Shown here: one piece after another, positions 41,719 to 51,986 of the stretch | How positions within the stretch are numbered: position 1 is the stretch's first letter | Layout of the letters: every line of letters begins with the position of its first letter | Assembly: GCA_028688275.1 (NCBI GenBank) | Contig: JAQTYN010000006.1 | Coordinates: 1 to 64,000 of the forward strand | Source of the DNA: Gallionella sp. | Lineage (GTDB): Bacteria; Pseudomonadota; Gammaproteobacteria; Burkholderiales; Gallionellaceae | Reading direction: 5' to 3' | Length of the DNA: 64,000 nucleotides | Notes under the pieces: generated by a model | The model's input: the letters and a program-made list of their open reading frames with translations, nothing else | Told to the model about the DNA's origin: nothing | Databases searched by the model: none | Made by a program: the position numbers and the translations under genes

Positions 41719-42765
41719 TTATTCACGCACAAGGCGACTGAAGTAAGCAGACATTTTATCTGCATCAACCTTTTGATCGACTGCATCCAGTGCAATTGCT
41801 GCACCTGGCATACCATATACCACTGCACTCGTTTCATCCTGTACCACGGTATGGCTCCCCGCTTGACGTAAAGCCAATAATCCATCTGCACCATCCACTC
41901 CCATCCCTGTCAACAACGCACCTATCGCACGTGCCTGACAGGTTTCAGCAATCGACTTAAACATCAAACTGACCGAAGGGCGAAAACCATTACAGGGCGG
42001 ATCCTGACCTAAATCCACCATTAAACCCGATTCCCCGCGTCTAATCCGCAAATGCTGATCGTCAGGCGCAAAATAGACCACCCCTGCTTTCAAGACCTCA
42101 TCTTGTACGGCCAATTTGACCTTAAGCAAGGAAGTACCCGACAACCACGACACCAACCCGCCTACAAAACCTTTGGAAATATGCTGTGTCACCACGATGG
42201 GTACAGGAAAGTTAACGGGCAATAATGAAAGAATACGATGCAACACTTGAGGTCCGCCTGTAGAACAGCCTATTGCCAGCAACTCATACCCATTCTTTCT
42301 CGGGCGCACAACTTCATCATGAATCACAACTTCTTTAGGACGCGCTCTCTTTTTACCTCTAAAAAGCTTGACGCCAGCCATCGCACGAACCGTATCGACC
42401 AAATCTCGCCGAATTTTTTCAAAGTCTGGATGGCTAAATCCACGTGGCTTTTCCATTACCGCCAACGCGCCTTCTTCAATTGCACGGAAAGTAATACGAA
42501 GTTCCGCATCATCGACGCTGGAGCTTACAACCACGATGGGGGTGGGATTGTCCGCCATAATGATGCGGGTCGCCTCGAAACCATCCATGACCATCATGCG
42601 TATATCCATGGTTATCACATCTGGTTTCAATTCCTTCGCCAATTGCACACCTTCATGCCCATTCTTGGCATGACCAACCACATGCATATCCTGCTCTTGT
42701 TCAAAAATCGCCTTCAGCAGCATGGCAACCACAGACGAATCTTCTACGATCAGAATTCGCAACAT
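41719..42765 (-). CDS. cheB: Chemotaxis methylesterase CheB
   Basis: 348 residues from ATG 42765 (the upstream in-frame ATG at 42831 would overlap cheA). Receiver domain with Asp54 (ITMDIRMMVMDG). C-terminal esterase with catalytic Ser168 (AIGCSTGGPQ), His195 (VTQHISKGF) and Asp291 (GMGVDGADGL). It removes methyl groups from the receptors and may also deamidate them; it is activated by phosphotransfer from the CheA hybrid encoded just upstream. The unknown protein at 41298-41705 follows it by 13 bp. Confidence 0.96.
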   Translation of the reverse strand: MLRILIVEDSSVVAMLLKAIFEQEQDMHVVGHAKNGHEGVQLAKELKPDVITMDIRMMVMDGFEATRIIMADNPTPIVVVSSSVDDAELRITFRAIEEGALAVMEKPRGFSHPDFEKIRRDLVDTVRAMAGVKLFRGKKRARPKEVVIHDEVVRPRKNGYELLAIGCSTGGPQVLHRILSLLPVNFPVPIVVTQHISKGFVGGLVSWLSGTSLLKVKLAVQDEVLKAGVVYFAPDDQHLRIRRGESGLMVDLGQDPPCNGFRPSVSLMFKSIAETCQARAIGALLTGMGVDGADGLLALRQAGSHTVVQDETSAVVYGMPGAAIALDAVDQKVDADKMSAYFSRLVRE

Positions 42766-42808
42766 AGCAACTTTCGACCCGAAATAAATAGGAAAGGGAA
42801 GCAGGATA

Positions 42809-45136
42809 TCAAACCAACTGCTCCACAACATCTAATAATGCCTTGGTTTCAAATAGCCCCTTGACGATATAGGCATCTGCCCCCACGTCAACACCTCGCT
42901 GACGATCTTCTTCCTTAGCCAAGGAGGTAACCATAATTACAGGCATTCCTCTTAACCACTCAGTCTGTTTGATGAGATCTGTTAATTCTAAACCCGTCAT
43001 CACAGGCATTTCGACATCTGTGACAACCAAATCAAAGGACTGCTCCTGCAATAAATCCCAAGCGCGCTTGCCATCCACTTCTACCGTCACTTTATAACCT
43101 GCATGTTCTAATATGCTCTTTTCTAGACTACGAGTCGTAATGGAGTCATCCACCACCAGAATGTGTGGCACTTTCTTATCGCTGATTTCAATCTGGCTCG
43201 CACGTAAATGAGATAGACTGCTTCGGGTAGCAGAGTCCACCAAATCGGGTGGATTCAGCACCATGATGACTTCACCACTCCCCGTGAGCGTTCCCCCCAT
43301 AATATTGCGCACGGCATGGAGCGGCGGTCGGAACGGCTTGACCACGATCTCACGTTCACCGATCACTTCATCTACCAGAAACGCCACGCTCTCCCAGCCC
43401 TTATTAATGACAATCACGGGTAGTATTTTTCGCTTCAGTGCCTCGTGCGCTTTCAACTCCAACGTCATGGCCAAATCGCGTAGCGGAATACTTCGCCCAC
43501 GATGCAAAATAGCATGGCTCGCTTCAACTTCAATGATTTGATCCAGCCTGATTTCCATAATGCGATCCACAGCAGAGGTAGGAATAGCGAACACACTACC
43601 CCCAGAACGCACCAACACACCATTATCCGCCGTCATGGTAATGGGCAGCCTCATGATGAAACGCGTTCCTTTTCCTTCCTCAGTTGCAATCTGCACCGAG
43701 CCTTTCAGCTTAATCAAATTCGCGACCACTACGTCCAGCCCCACGCCGCGACCTGACATACTGGTGATAATGTCTCGCGTGGAAAATCCAGGTCGGAAAA
43801 TCAAGTCAATAATTTCAGCGTGTCCCATCGCAGCAAGCTCGATCTCTGTGACCAACTTTTTTTTACGCGCGCTAGCGGCCACTTTTTCAACTGAAATTCC
43901 CTCGCCATCATCCTGCACCGTCATCACAATTTGACGACCTTCACTACTCACCGAAATTTGTAACTTACCCTCTGCGGTCTTACCTCTACTTAATCTTTGC
44001 TCAGCCGATTCGATACCGTGATCCAGCGCATTGCGCAGCAAATGCATCAAAGGGTCACGTACGCCATCGAGCACCATGCGATCAATTTCAATATCATCTC
44101 CGACAACCACGAAGTTAACTTGCTTATTTAACTCACGCGCAATATCGCGCACCGAGCGCGACATGGGGCGTAGCAAGGTTGCGACAGGAACTAGTCGCAT
44201 CATGCGTACACTATCTTGCAATGTCTCAACCAACATACTCAATCGGCTAGTGCTTGATCTCATTTCTCGCTGCATTTGTGCGCTGGCGAGATCAAGTTCT
44301 GCAATGACATCCGCACTGGATGCCAACCACGCCTCAACATCTTGCTGGGTATACTTTACCACCCCACTCGTGTGATGACGTCGCCAGCCCGCCATCAATT
44401 CCTGTACTTTGATGCGCACCTGCTGCATCCCAGCCAAGTGGTCATCCATTTCGATTTTGGTAACCTGAAAGTCTTCCGTCAATGCAGCCAAGCTTTCGAG
44501 CTTACCTAAGTTCACCTTCACCACACTCGATGAGGCGACCGCATTCACTTCAGCTGGCTGTGTATTACTCGGCGCGACTATCCTTGCACTGGGATCCCAT
44601 GCACAAAATGCCTGCTCTTCAGTTGCCCTGTTCTCTTCAAGTACCTCACCTGAGTGATCATTTTGAACAATGGCCGCTAAAGGCGAAGCTTGCTGATCTG
44701 CTTGCCGTACTTCACCTTCTTTTTCAACTGCCATCGCGACAGTCTCTAACCTTGCAATCAATTCCGCCTTGTCAAAACCTAGCGGCTGTTGTGCACTAAA
44801 AGCAAGCATCGCCTTTTTCATTGCGTCCAATGATTCCAGCGCAATATCCGTCACTCCGCTATCTGGATTGATATTGCCACGTTTTAACACCGTGAATATG
44901 CTCTCCAAATGGTGAGCAATATCGGGTACATCAGGGATTTCTACACCTCTGGCTGCACCTTTGATATTATGCGCAGCACGAAATACGCTTTCCAGCACCT
45001 GACGACGTTCGTCTCCTGTTACACCCTTCTCCAACACCAGCAAGCCATCCGTGATCGACTGTACTTGCTCATCAAACTGGATGGCAAAAGTGTCCAACAG
45101 CATACGCATCAATTCCTGATCAAGTTCTAATGCCAT
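42809..45136 (-). CDS. cheA: CheA-REC hybrid histidine kinase
   Basis: 775 residues. N-terminal Hpt with His56 (FRAAHNIKGAARG), a linker with coiled-coil character, dimerisation and ATPase domains (LLRNALDHGIE, QDDGEGI, TSMSGRGVGLDVV), a CheW-like domain (about 500-640), and a C-terminal receiver with Asp707 (VVTDVEMPVMTG). Only one Hpt is present. CheA with fused REC is found in Wsp-type and other alternative chemosensory systems. It phosphorylates the HD-GYP regulator, CheB and CheY of this operon. Confidence 0.95.
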   Translation of the reverse strand: MALELDQELMRMLLDTFAIQFDEQVQSITDGLLVLEKGVTGDERRQVLESVFRAAHNIKGAARGVEIPDVPDIAHHLESIFTVLKRGNINPDSGVTDIALESLDAMKKAMLAFSAQQPLGFDKAELIARLETVAMAVEKEGEVRQADQQASPLAAIVQNDHSGEVLEENRATEEQAFCAWDPSARIVAPSNTQPAEVNAVASSSVVKVNLGKLESLAALTEDFQVTKIEMDDHLAGMQQVRIKVQELMAGWRRHHTSGVVKYTQQDVEAWLASSADVIAELDLASAQMQREMRSSTSRLSMLVETLQDSVRMMRLVPVATLLRPMSRSVRDIARELNKQVNFVVVGDDIEIDRMVLDGVRDPLMHLLRNALDHGIESAEQRLSRGKTAEGKLQISVSSEGRQIVMTVQDDGEGISVEKVAASARKKKLVTEIELAAMGHAEIIDLIFRPGFSTRDIITSMSGRGVGLDVVVANLIKLKGSVQIATEEGKGTRFIMRLPITMTADNGVLVRSGGSVFAIPTSAVDRIMEIRLDQIIEVEASHAILHRGRSIPLRDLAMTLELKAHEALKRKILPVIVINKGWESVAFLVDEVIGEREIVVKPFRPPLHAVRNIMGGTLTGSGEVIMVLNPPDLVDSATRSSLSHLRASQIEISDKKVPHILVVDDSITTRSLEKSILEHAGYKVTVEVDGKRAWDLLQEQSFDLVVTDVEMPVMTGLELTDLIKQTEWLRGMPVIMVTSLAKEEDRQRGVDVGADAYIVKGLFETKALLDVVEQLV

Positions 45137-45174
45137 GGTTTGATATTTTCCGTAATAGGTTGATGCACTAAGAA

Positions 45175-47394
45175 CTACAACTTGTATACACTGACGCTAT
45201 CGCGCAAGCGATCCGCCACTTTGATGATACCCGCCGACGATTCTTTGCTTTGCTGGGTACTCCCTACAAATTGTGCGGTCACTTTATTGATGTCTTTCAT
45301 CGCGTTAGTCACTTGTTCTAATCCAATAAATTGTTGTTTTACGACCGCAGAAATTTGCTGGCTGGCGATGGCAGTTTCGCGCACTACCTCATTCAGTTGA
45401 CGCATCACATCACCGCTGCGCTGTACTGAGAGCATCCCCGCATCCACGCCTTTGCTACCTTCTTCGGTTGCCATCACCGCACGATCCGTGGCGTGGCGGA
45501 TGTCTTGCAGGATTTTTTGCACTTGCGCGGTGGATTGTTGCGATTGCTCCGCCAATTCGCGCACTTCCGCTGCCACCACCGCAAATCCTTTGCCCGCTTC
45601 GCCTGCTTTGGCGGCTTCAATTGACGCATTCAGTGCCAACATCTTGGATTGCTGCGCCAAGTTCGTGACTACGCCTGTGATTTCGCCAATTTGCTGAATC
45701 TGTTCGCTCAGTGCCAAAATCGTTTGGGCGATGCCTTCCATGCGATGCAATATCCCTGCCATCCCTGAAATCGCTTGCTCTACCGCCACGCCACCCAGCT
45801 CGCTTTCGCGACGACTACGCTCAGCAGTCTCACCCAGCACTTGCACCCGTTCCATCGCTTGCGCTGCCATGCCTTTGATTTGATCCAATGCTGCGGTGGT
45901 TTCATTCACCGCAGCCGCTTGCTCCGATGCGCCTGAAGATTGCCCAGCAATGGATTGTTGTAATTCGCCAACCGCACTATAGATGGTGTTAATCGCCTCA
46001 GTGGTACCAGAAGCAACGTCAGCCAAACTTTCTGTCATCATATTCAGATTGGCGGCTAAACGCGCCAAATCATCATCACCTGAGATACTGAGACGCTCGC
46101 TCAAATCCCCTGATGCCACATTCTCGATGTGTGCACTCAACTTCGCCAACCGTTCACGCAAGTCTGCTGATTTTTGCATCTCTTCCCGTTGTTCGCGTTC
46201 ATCTTGCTGCGCCCGCTCTTCCAGTATCCCCGCCATGGCATTGAAACTGGTCGCAATGTTCGCCATCTCATCCCGCACTTCAACTTCAATACGGGTGCCC
46301 AAATTACCAGAAGCGAATGCCCAAGCACCCTCTGCCACGCGCGCGATCGCCTGATGAACCGTCAAATAAAATCCAGTAAAAAGATAAGCGGTCACCAGCA
46401 GCACCAATCCCACTAAGCTATATGCCGTCCATTCTTGCATCTGTTGCTGCATCAATCGAGATTCAAATGTAGTATTCAACACGGGGTTAACCGCCGCATC
46501 GAGTGCCCATACTTTATCTAACGCTACCGTACCTTCATTGAAATACCGTTCTGTGTCTGTGGATAAGGTCTGCATCGTCATTTCATGATCAAGGAACTGC
46601 AAATAGTTTCGTGTAGTGGTCATCGTACTATTAGCAGCCGTCTCAAGCTGAGTCCGAATTAACGGATCAGACTGATAAGCCGATTTTAGCTCAAACTCCA
46701 GTGCTTCCAGATTACTCAGTACGACTTCCTTGCCGATGTTAAGACGAGTCGCATCCTCTGGGGGCAGCATTTTATTAAAAGCCACTTCAGACGAAATACG
46801 CCGTAAATTAGCTACCGCGGAACTTAAAGCAGGAATCCGATTAAACGACAGTGTCGTCAACAAATAGCTGCCGATTTCAGGATCCAGCACCAGTTGTGCA
46901 CTGAGCGAAATATACCGATTCATGTCCTTGAGATCCGCCACTAATTTTTTGTGGGATTCAAACACCTCGGCGATGGACATAGCTTGCGATTGCTTCAGAG
47001 TATTCCAAGATTTCAATAACTCCTCGCTACGAGAATCCAGAGCCAGCCTGGCGCGACTCTTTTTATCCACCTCCATCAAGGTAACAAATAACTTATCTAT
47101 CGCCGCCTGCTTAACTGCTAATTTGCCAGTAAAGGTGCTATTACCCTGTAGTAAAGCCACTTGCATGCCGCGATGGTTGATCACTTCTTTCAGTATGCTA
47201 TTCGCCACTATGAGATACTCAATGCCTTGCTGCTCTTGGCGGGTCACTTCGGTTGCCTCTCTCAAACTATTGAGCAACATCAAACTCAGCACCAACAACG
47301 GCACCAAAAAAATAATAAAAATTAGGAAAAATTTGTTTTTATAGTTTAGTGACCCCATCAGCTTAACCGCTGGCCACATCATTTGCTTATTCAA
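45175..47394 (-). CDS. Membrane chemoreceptor, helical sensor type
   Basis: 739 residues from TTG 47394, chosen because the two following paralogues also start TTG-AAT-AAA with a purine-rich site 8 bases upstream; the ATG at 47403 sits too close to that site. TM1 is at about 20-42, a long helical periplasmic domain follows (about 45-325) with a conserved LKEVINHRG motif, then TM2 (LVGLVLLVTAYLFTGFYL), two HAMP units, and the signalling bundle shared with the other receptors. The sensor resembles NIT-like helical domains, which is inference. Directly upstream of cheA in the operon. Confidence 0.88.
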   Translation of the reverse strand: MNKQMMWPAVKLMGSLNYKNKFFLIFIIFLVPLLVLSLMLLNSLREATEVTRQEQQGIEYLIVANSILKEVINHRGMQVALLQGNSTFTGKLAVKQAAIDKLFVTLMEVDKKSRARLALDSRSEELLKSWNTLKQSQAMSIAEVFESHKKLVADLKDMNRYISLSAQLVLDPEIGSYLLTTLSFNRIPALSSAVANLRRISSEVAFNKMLPPEDATRLNIGKEVVLSNLEALEFELKSAYQSDPLIRTQLETAANSTMTTTRNYLQFLDHEMTMQTLSTDTERYFNEGTVALDKVWALDAAVNPVLNTTFESRLMQQQMQEWTAYSLVGLVLLVTAYLFTGFYLTVHQAIARVAEGAWAFASGNLGTRIEVEVRDEMANIATSFNAMAGILEERAQQDEREQREEMQKSADLRERLAKLSAHIENVASGDLSERLSISGDDDLARLAANLNMMTESLADVASGTTEAINTIYSAVGELQQSIAGQSSGASEQAAAVNETTAALDQIKGMAAQAMERVQVLGETAERSRRESELGGVAVEQAISGMAGILHRMEGIAQTILALSEQIQQIGEITGVVTNLAQQSKMLALNASIEAAKAGEAGKGFAVVAAEVRELAEQSQQSTAQVQKILQDIRHATDRAVMATEEGSKGVDAGMLSVQRSGDVMRQLNEVVRETAIASQQISAVVKQQFIGLEQVTNAMKDINKVTAQFVGSTQQSKESSAGIIKVADRLRDSVSVYKL

Positions 47395-47453
47395 AATACC
47401 CATCCTCTTTTGTCACGATCTGCTTTTATATTACAACACTGTTCATATACGTT

Positions 47454-49682
47454 TTACAACTTGTAAACGCTAATACTATCACGCAATCGATCCGCTACTT
47501 TACTGATACCTACCGACGATACTTTGCTTTGTTGAGTACTGTTCACAAATTGCGTAGTCACTTTATTGATGTCTTTCATCGCACTCGTCACTTGTTCTAG
47601 CCCCATAAATTGCTGCTTCACCACCGCAGAAATTTGATGGCTTACTGTAGCGGTTTCAAGCACGACCGTTCTCAACTTTTGCATCATTTCGCCACTACGC
47701 TGCACCGACAACATACCCGCATCCACGCCTTTGCTACCTTCTTCGGTTGCCATGACTGCACGATCCGTGGCGTGTCGAATGTCTCGCAGAATCTTTTGCA
47801 CCTGCGCGGTGGATTGTTGCGATTGTTCTGCCAGTTCACGCACTTCTGCTGCCACCACGGCAAAGCCTTTACCCGCCTCACCCGCTTTGGCAGCTTCTAT
47901 CGAAGCATTGAGTGCCAGCATTTTGGATTGTTGCGCCAGATTGGTGACCACCCCTGTGATTTCGCCAATTTGTTGAATTTGTTCACTTAGTGCCAAAATT
48001 GTCTGCGCGATACCGTTCATACGCTGCAAAATACCTGACATCACCGTAATGCCCTCCTCCACCGTAGCACTACCCTCTTCGCTTTCTCTCCGACTACGAT
48101 CAGCGGTCTCACCCAAGATCTGTACCTGCTCCATCGTTTGGGCTGCCATACCGCTGATTTGAACCAGCGCGGCGGTAGTTTCATTCACCGCTACCGCCTG
48201 CTCCGAAGCACCTGAAGACTGTTCGTTAATCGAATACTGCAACTCTTCGACCGCACTATAAATGATATTAATCGCCTCGGTTGTGCCAGAGGTAACGTCA
48301 GCCAAACTTTCCGTCATCGCATTCAGATTAACGCCTAAACGCCCCAAGTCATCATCACCTAAGATACGAATGCGCTTACTCAAATCCCCTGAGGCGACAT
48401 TCTCGATATGTGCACTCAACTTCGCCAGCCGCTCACGCAGCTCTGCTGTCTTTCTTGCTTCTTCCAGTTTGTCGTACTCATCTCGCTGCGCCCGCTCTTC
48501 CAGTATCCCTGCCATCGCATTAAAACTGGTCGCAATATTCGCCATCTCGTCCTTAACTTCAACGTCGATACGTGTACTCAATTGCCCATCAGCAACCGCC
48601 TGCGCGCCTTCCGCCACGCGTGCAATGGCTTGATGTACCGACAAATAAAAGCCCATAAAAAGATAGAGTGTCGTCAGAAGCACTACAAACACTAAAGCGT
48701 ACGCCATTATTTCTTGCATCTGCTGCCGCGCAAGACGATGCTTAAACAGAGAGATGAGTTCTGGGTTCAAGACATTATCAAGTGCCCATATTTTATCTAA
48801 TGTTACCGTACCTTGATTATAAAACTGCTCAGTTTCTTGAGTCAGTGACTCGCTATCTAGCTGATTATCTAGATATTGCATATAATTCTGTGTGGCAGCA
48901 ATTGCCGCATTCCCCACACTTTCAAGCTTACTTCGAGTATCACCATCTAGATCGGCCTGATAAGCTTTTTTCAACTCAAAATCAAGTGCGTCAAGATTAG
49001 ATAGTATTTCCTCTTTTTTAATGGCAATCAGCGTGGCATCAATCAGGGTCTGTTCATGCTTGGCGATAATATCCGACGAGAAACGCCGTAAGTTTGCAAC
49101 GGCATCCGCGAGCAAAGGCAAACGCTTAAATGAAATGGATGCGAGGAAGTAACTCTCCATTTCTGGGTCAAAAATGAGTTTAGAACTAATAGACACATGA
49201 CGTACAAGCTCATTGAGTTCAGCGATGATCTTGTTATGCGCATCCAATGCCGCATTATCAGACATCTTTTGTCCACCTTGCTTCAAGAGCACCCAATGTT
49301 TCAACAGCTCGTCACTGCGTGTACCAATTTCTAACTTTTCACGATTTGCTTTATCTTGTTCAGCCAACGCACTAAAAAGAGCATCTATTGCTCCATTCTT
49401 AAGCTTTACCCTATCCCTAAAATGATCATTTCCGCGCAACAAACCGATCAACGCACCACGATGGTCTGTCACTTCCTTGAGCAAGCTATTCAACACTAAA
49501 ATGTACTCAATCCCCGCTTTTTCCTGCAATGTCGCGGCAGTTTGCTCAGACATACTCTTAAGATGAACAAAACCAAACAGCACCATGGGCACTAGGAAAA
49601 ACATAAAAATCAACAGAAATTTAGTCTTATAGCTCAACGAGCCCATCAGCTTAGTCGCAGGGAGCATCATTCGTTTATTCAA
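47454..49682 (-). CDS. Membrane chemoreceptor, helical sensor type
   Basis: 742 residues, a paralogue of its neighbours on both sides. TTG start with GAGGGG upstream. TM1 at about 20-42, periplasmic helical domain with LKEVTDHRGALIGLLRGN, TM2 (ALVFVVLLTTLYLFMGFYL), tandem HAMP units and signalling domain. Its sensor differs clearly from those of the other two, while the signalling half from [20 protein letters not shown] on is nearly identical, so the three probably feel different signals but share one array. Confidence 0.88.
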   Translation of the reverse strand: MNKRMMLPATKLMGSLSYKTKFLLIFMFFLVPMVLFGFVHLKSMSEQTAATLQEKAGIEYILVLNSLLKEVTDHRGALIGLLRGNDHFRDRVKLKNGAIDALFSALAEQDKANREKLEIGTRSDELLKHWVLLKQGGQKMSDNAALDAHNKIIAELNELVRHVSISSKLIFDPEMESYFLASISFKRLPLLADAVANLRRFSSDIIAKHEQTLIDATLIAIKKEEILSNLDALDFELKKAYQADLDGDTRSKLESVGNAAIAATQNYMQYLDNQLDSESLTQETEQFYNQGTVTLDKIWALDNVLNPELISLFKHRLARQQMQEIMAYALVFVVLLTTLYLFMGFYLSVHQAIARVAEGAQAVADGQLSTRIDVEVKDEMANIATSFNAMAGILEERAQRDEYDKLEEARKTAELRERLAKLSAHIENVASGDLSKRIRILGDDDLGRLGVNLNAMTESLADVTSGTTEAINIIYSAVEELQYSINEQSSGASEQAVAVNETTAALVQISGMAAQTMEQVQILGETADRSRRESEEGSATVEEGITVMSGILQRMNGIAQTILALSEQIQQIGEITGVVTNLAQQSKMLALNASIEAAKAGEAGKGFAVVAAEVRELAEQSQQSTAQVQKILRDIRHATDRAVMATEEGSKGVDAGMLSVQRSGEMMQKLRTVVLETATVSHQISAVVKQQFMGLEQVTSAMKDINKVTTQFVNSTQQSKVSSVGISKVADRLRDSISVYKL

Positions 49683-49739
49683 AACAGTATCCCCTCAAGT
49701 TGAATTATTCGTTTATTCAAAATTTTATGTTAATTAAAA

Positions 49740-51959
49740 TTAAAATTTGTACACACTGACGCTATCACGCAAGCGATCCGCTACTTTGCTGATACCCGCT
49801 GAGGATTCTTTGCTTTGTTGCGTGCTACTCACAAATTGAGTCGTGACTTTGTTGATGTCTTTCATCGCGTTGGTCACTTGTTCCAGCCCTATAAACTGCT
49901 GCTTCACGACCGCTGAAATTTGCTGGCTGGCGACGGCGGTTTCTCGCACCACTTCATTCAGTTGTCTCATCACATCGCCACTGCGTTGCACGGACAACAT
50001 GCCCGCATCCACGCCTTTGCTCCCTTCTTCGGTTGCCATCACCGCGCGGTCGGTGGCGTGACGGATGTCCATTAGGATCTTTTGCACTTGTGCCGTGGAT
50101 TGTTGCGACTGTTCGGCTAACTCGCGCACTTCCGCTGCCACCACCGCGAAACCCTTGCCCGCTTCGCCCGCTTTGGCAGCTTCGATTGAGGCGTTAAGTG
50201 CCAGCATTTTGGATTGCTGCGCCAGATTTGTCACCACACCTGTGATTTCGCCAATTTGCTGGATTTGTTCGCTCAATGCCAAAATCGTTTGGGCAATACC
50301 TTCCATTCGGTGCAAGATGCTTGCCATACCCGCAATGGATTCTTCCACAGCGGCACTGCCCAGTTCGCTCTCGCGCCGACTACGATCAGCGGACTCGCCC
50401 AGCACCTGCATCCGCTCCATCGCTTGCGCTGCCATGCCTTTGATTTGATCCAATGCGGTGGTGGTTTCATTCACGGCAGCTGCTTGTTCCGATGCCCCTG
50501 CGGACTGTCCGTTAATCGAATTTTGCAACTGCTCGACCGCACTATAAATAGTGTTAATCGCCTCCGTGGTGCCTGAAGCAACATCCGCCAAACTCTCCGT
50601 CATCGCATTCAGATTGACGGCTAAACGCCCCAAGTCATCATCACCTGAGAGACTGATGCGCTTACTCAAATCCCCTGAAGCCACATTCTCAATATGTGCA
50701 CTCAGCTTCGCCAGTCGCTCACGCAGCTCCGCTGTCTTTTGCGCCTCTTCCCGTTGTTCGCGCGCATCTTGCTGCGCCCGCTCCTCCAGCACCCCCGCCA
50801 TCGCATTGAAACTGGTTGCAATGTTCGCCATCTCGTCCCGAACTTCGACGTCAATGCGGGTACTCAAATTACCCGAAGCGAATGCCCAAGCCCCTTCCGC
50901 CACCCGCGCGATCGCTTGATGGACCGCCGAATAAAAGCCTATAAACAAATAGGCGATGACCAAAAGTGTCAGCGAAACTAAGCTATAAGCCATCCACTCC
51001 TGCCGCTTCTGCTGCGCAAGACGTGTCGCAAACAGTGAACTCAAAACAGGATTGATCGCATTATCGAGTGCCCACACTTTATCCAGAACCATAGTCCCTT
51101 CATTAAAAAACACGTCGGTTTCTGTGGTGAGGGATGGATTGCTTAGCTCTCGATCAAGATATTGCAAATAATGACGCGTCGCCATGATGGCCGCAGCACT
51201 ACTTTCACCGACCAAACTCTGAATGCTGCTGTTGTCCTGATAAGCCATTTTAAGCTCATACTCCAACGCACTCAGATTCGCCAACACCGCGTTTTTTTGG
51301 GTTAAAATCTGAGCACGATCCTCTGGCAGAAATGCCTTCTTGAATGCAATTTCCGATGAAATCCCCCGCAAATTTGCCACCGAGACGGCCAAGATCGACA
51401 AGCGATTAAAAGAGATCGTTCCCAATAAATAACTCCCCATATTGGGATCAAGCACTAACTGTGAACTCAGTGATACATGCCGAATATATTCGCTCAGTTC
51501 GGTCATCAGTTTATTGTGAACCTCGAACACCTCATCGGTTGAGCTATAGGTAGTTTGCTTGAGGGTGTTCCAGTGTTTTAGCAAATCCTCACTACGCGTA
51601 CCAATGTCGAGTGCTCTGCCATTTTTTTTGTCTTGCTCCGCTAAGGATGCCAAGATGGTGTCTATCTCTGTATTTTTGAGTGCCATCTTGTCACGAAAAA
51701 AAGCATTGCCGTGCAACACAGCCACCTCCATGCCACGATGATTGATGACTTCCTTGAGCGCGTGATTTAACACTTGAAGGTACTCGATACCTGCTTTTTC
51801 TTGAATAGTCGTGCCAACCAGTCCCTCCATGTTCTTAAGCAGCCCAACACTCAGCAGCACTAATGGCACGAGAAAACAGACGAAAATCAATAAAAACTTA
51901 GCTTTGTAACTTAATGCGCCCATCAACTTAACGGCAGGCTGCATGATTAGTTTATTCAA
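49740..51959 (-). CDS. Membrane chemoreceptor, helical sensor type
   Basis: 739 residues; TTG start with AAGGGA 8 bases upstream. TM1 at about 20-42, sensor with LKEVINHRGMEVAVLHGN, TM2 (LVSLTLLVIAYLFIGFYSAV), tandem HAMP, and the common signalling tip. Third member of a tandem triplication in the operon. It follows the globin-coupled receptor gene by 27 bp. No C-terminal methyltransferase-tethering pentapeptide (ends DSVSVYKF). Confidence 0.88.
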   Translation of the reverse strand: MNKLIMQPAVKLMGALSYKAKFLLIFVCFLVPLVLLSVGLLKNMEGLVGTTIQEKAGIEYLQVLNHALKEVINHRGMEVAVLHGNAFFRDKMALKNTEIDTILASLAEQDKKNGRALDIGTRSEDLLKHWNTLKQTTYSSTDEVFEVHNKLMTELSEYIRHVSLSSQLVLDPNMGSYLLGTISFNRLSILAVSVANLRGISSEIAFKKAFLPEDRAQILTQKNAVLANLSALEYELKMAYQDNSSIQSLVGESSAAAIMATRHYLQYLDRELSNPSLTTETDVFFNEGTMVLDKVWALDNAINPVLSSLFATRLAQQKRQEWMAYSLVSLTLLVIAYLFIGFYSAVHQAIARVAEGAWAFASGNLSTRIDVEVRDEMANIATSFNAMAGVLEERAQQDAREQREEAQKTAELRERLAKLSAHIENVASGDLSKRISLSGDDDLGRLAVNLNAMTESLADVASGTTEAINTIYSAVEQLQNSINGQSAGASEQAAAVNETTTALDQIKGMAAQAMERMQVLGESADRSRRESELGSAAVEESIAGMASILHRMEGIAQTILALSEQIQQIGEITGVVTNLAQQSKMLALNASIEAAKAGEAGKGFAVVAAEVRELAEQSQQSTAQVQKILMDIRHATDRAVMATEEGSKGVDAGMLSVQRSGDVMRQLNEVVRETAVASQQISAVVKQQFIGLEQVTNAMKDINKVTTQFVSSTQQSKESSAGISKVADRLRDSVSVYKF

Positions 51960-51986
51960 AACACGATCCCTTCAGTTTTTATAAAT

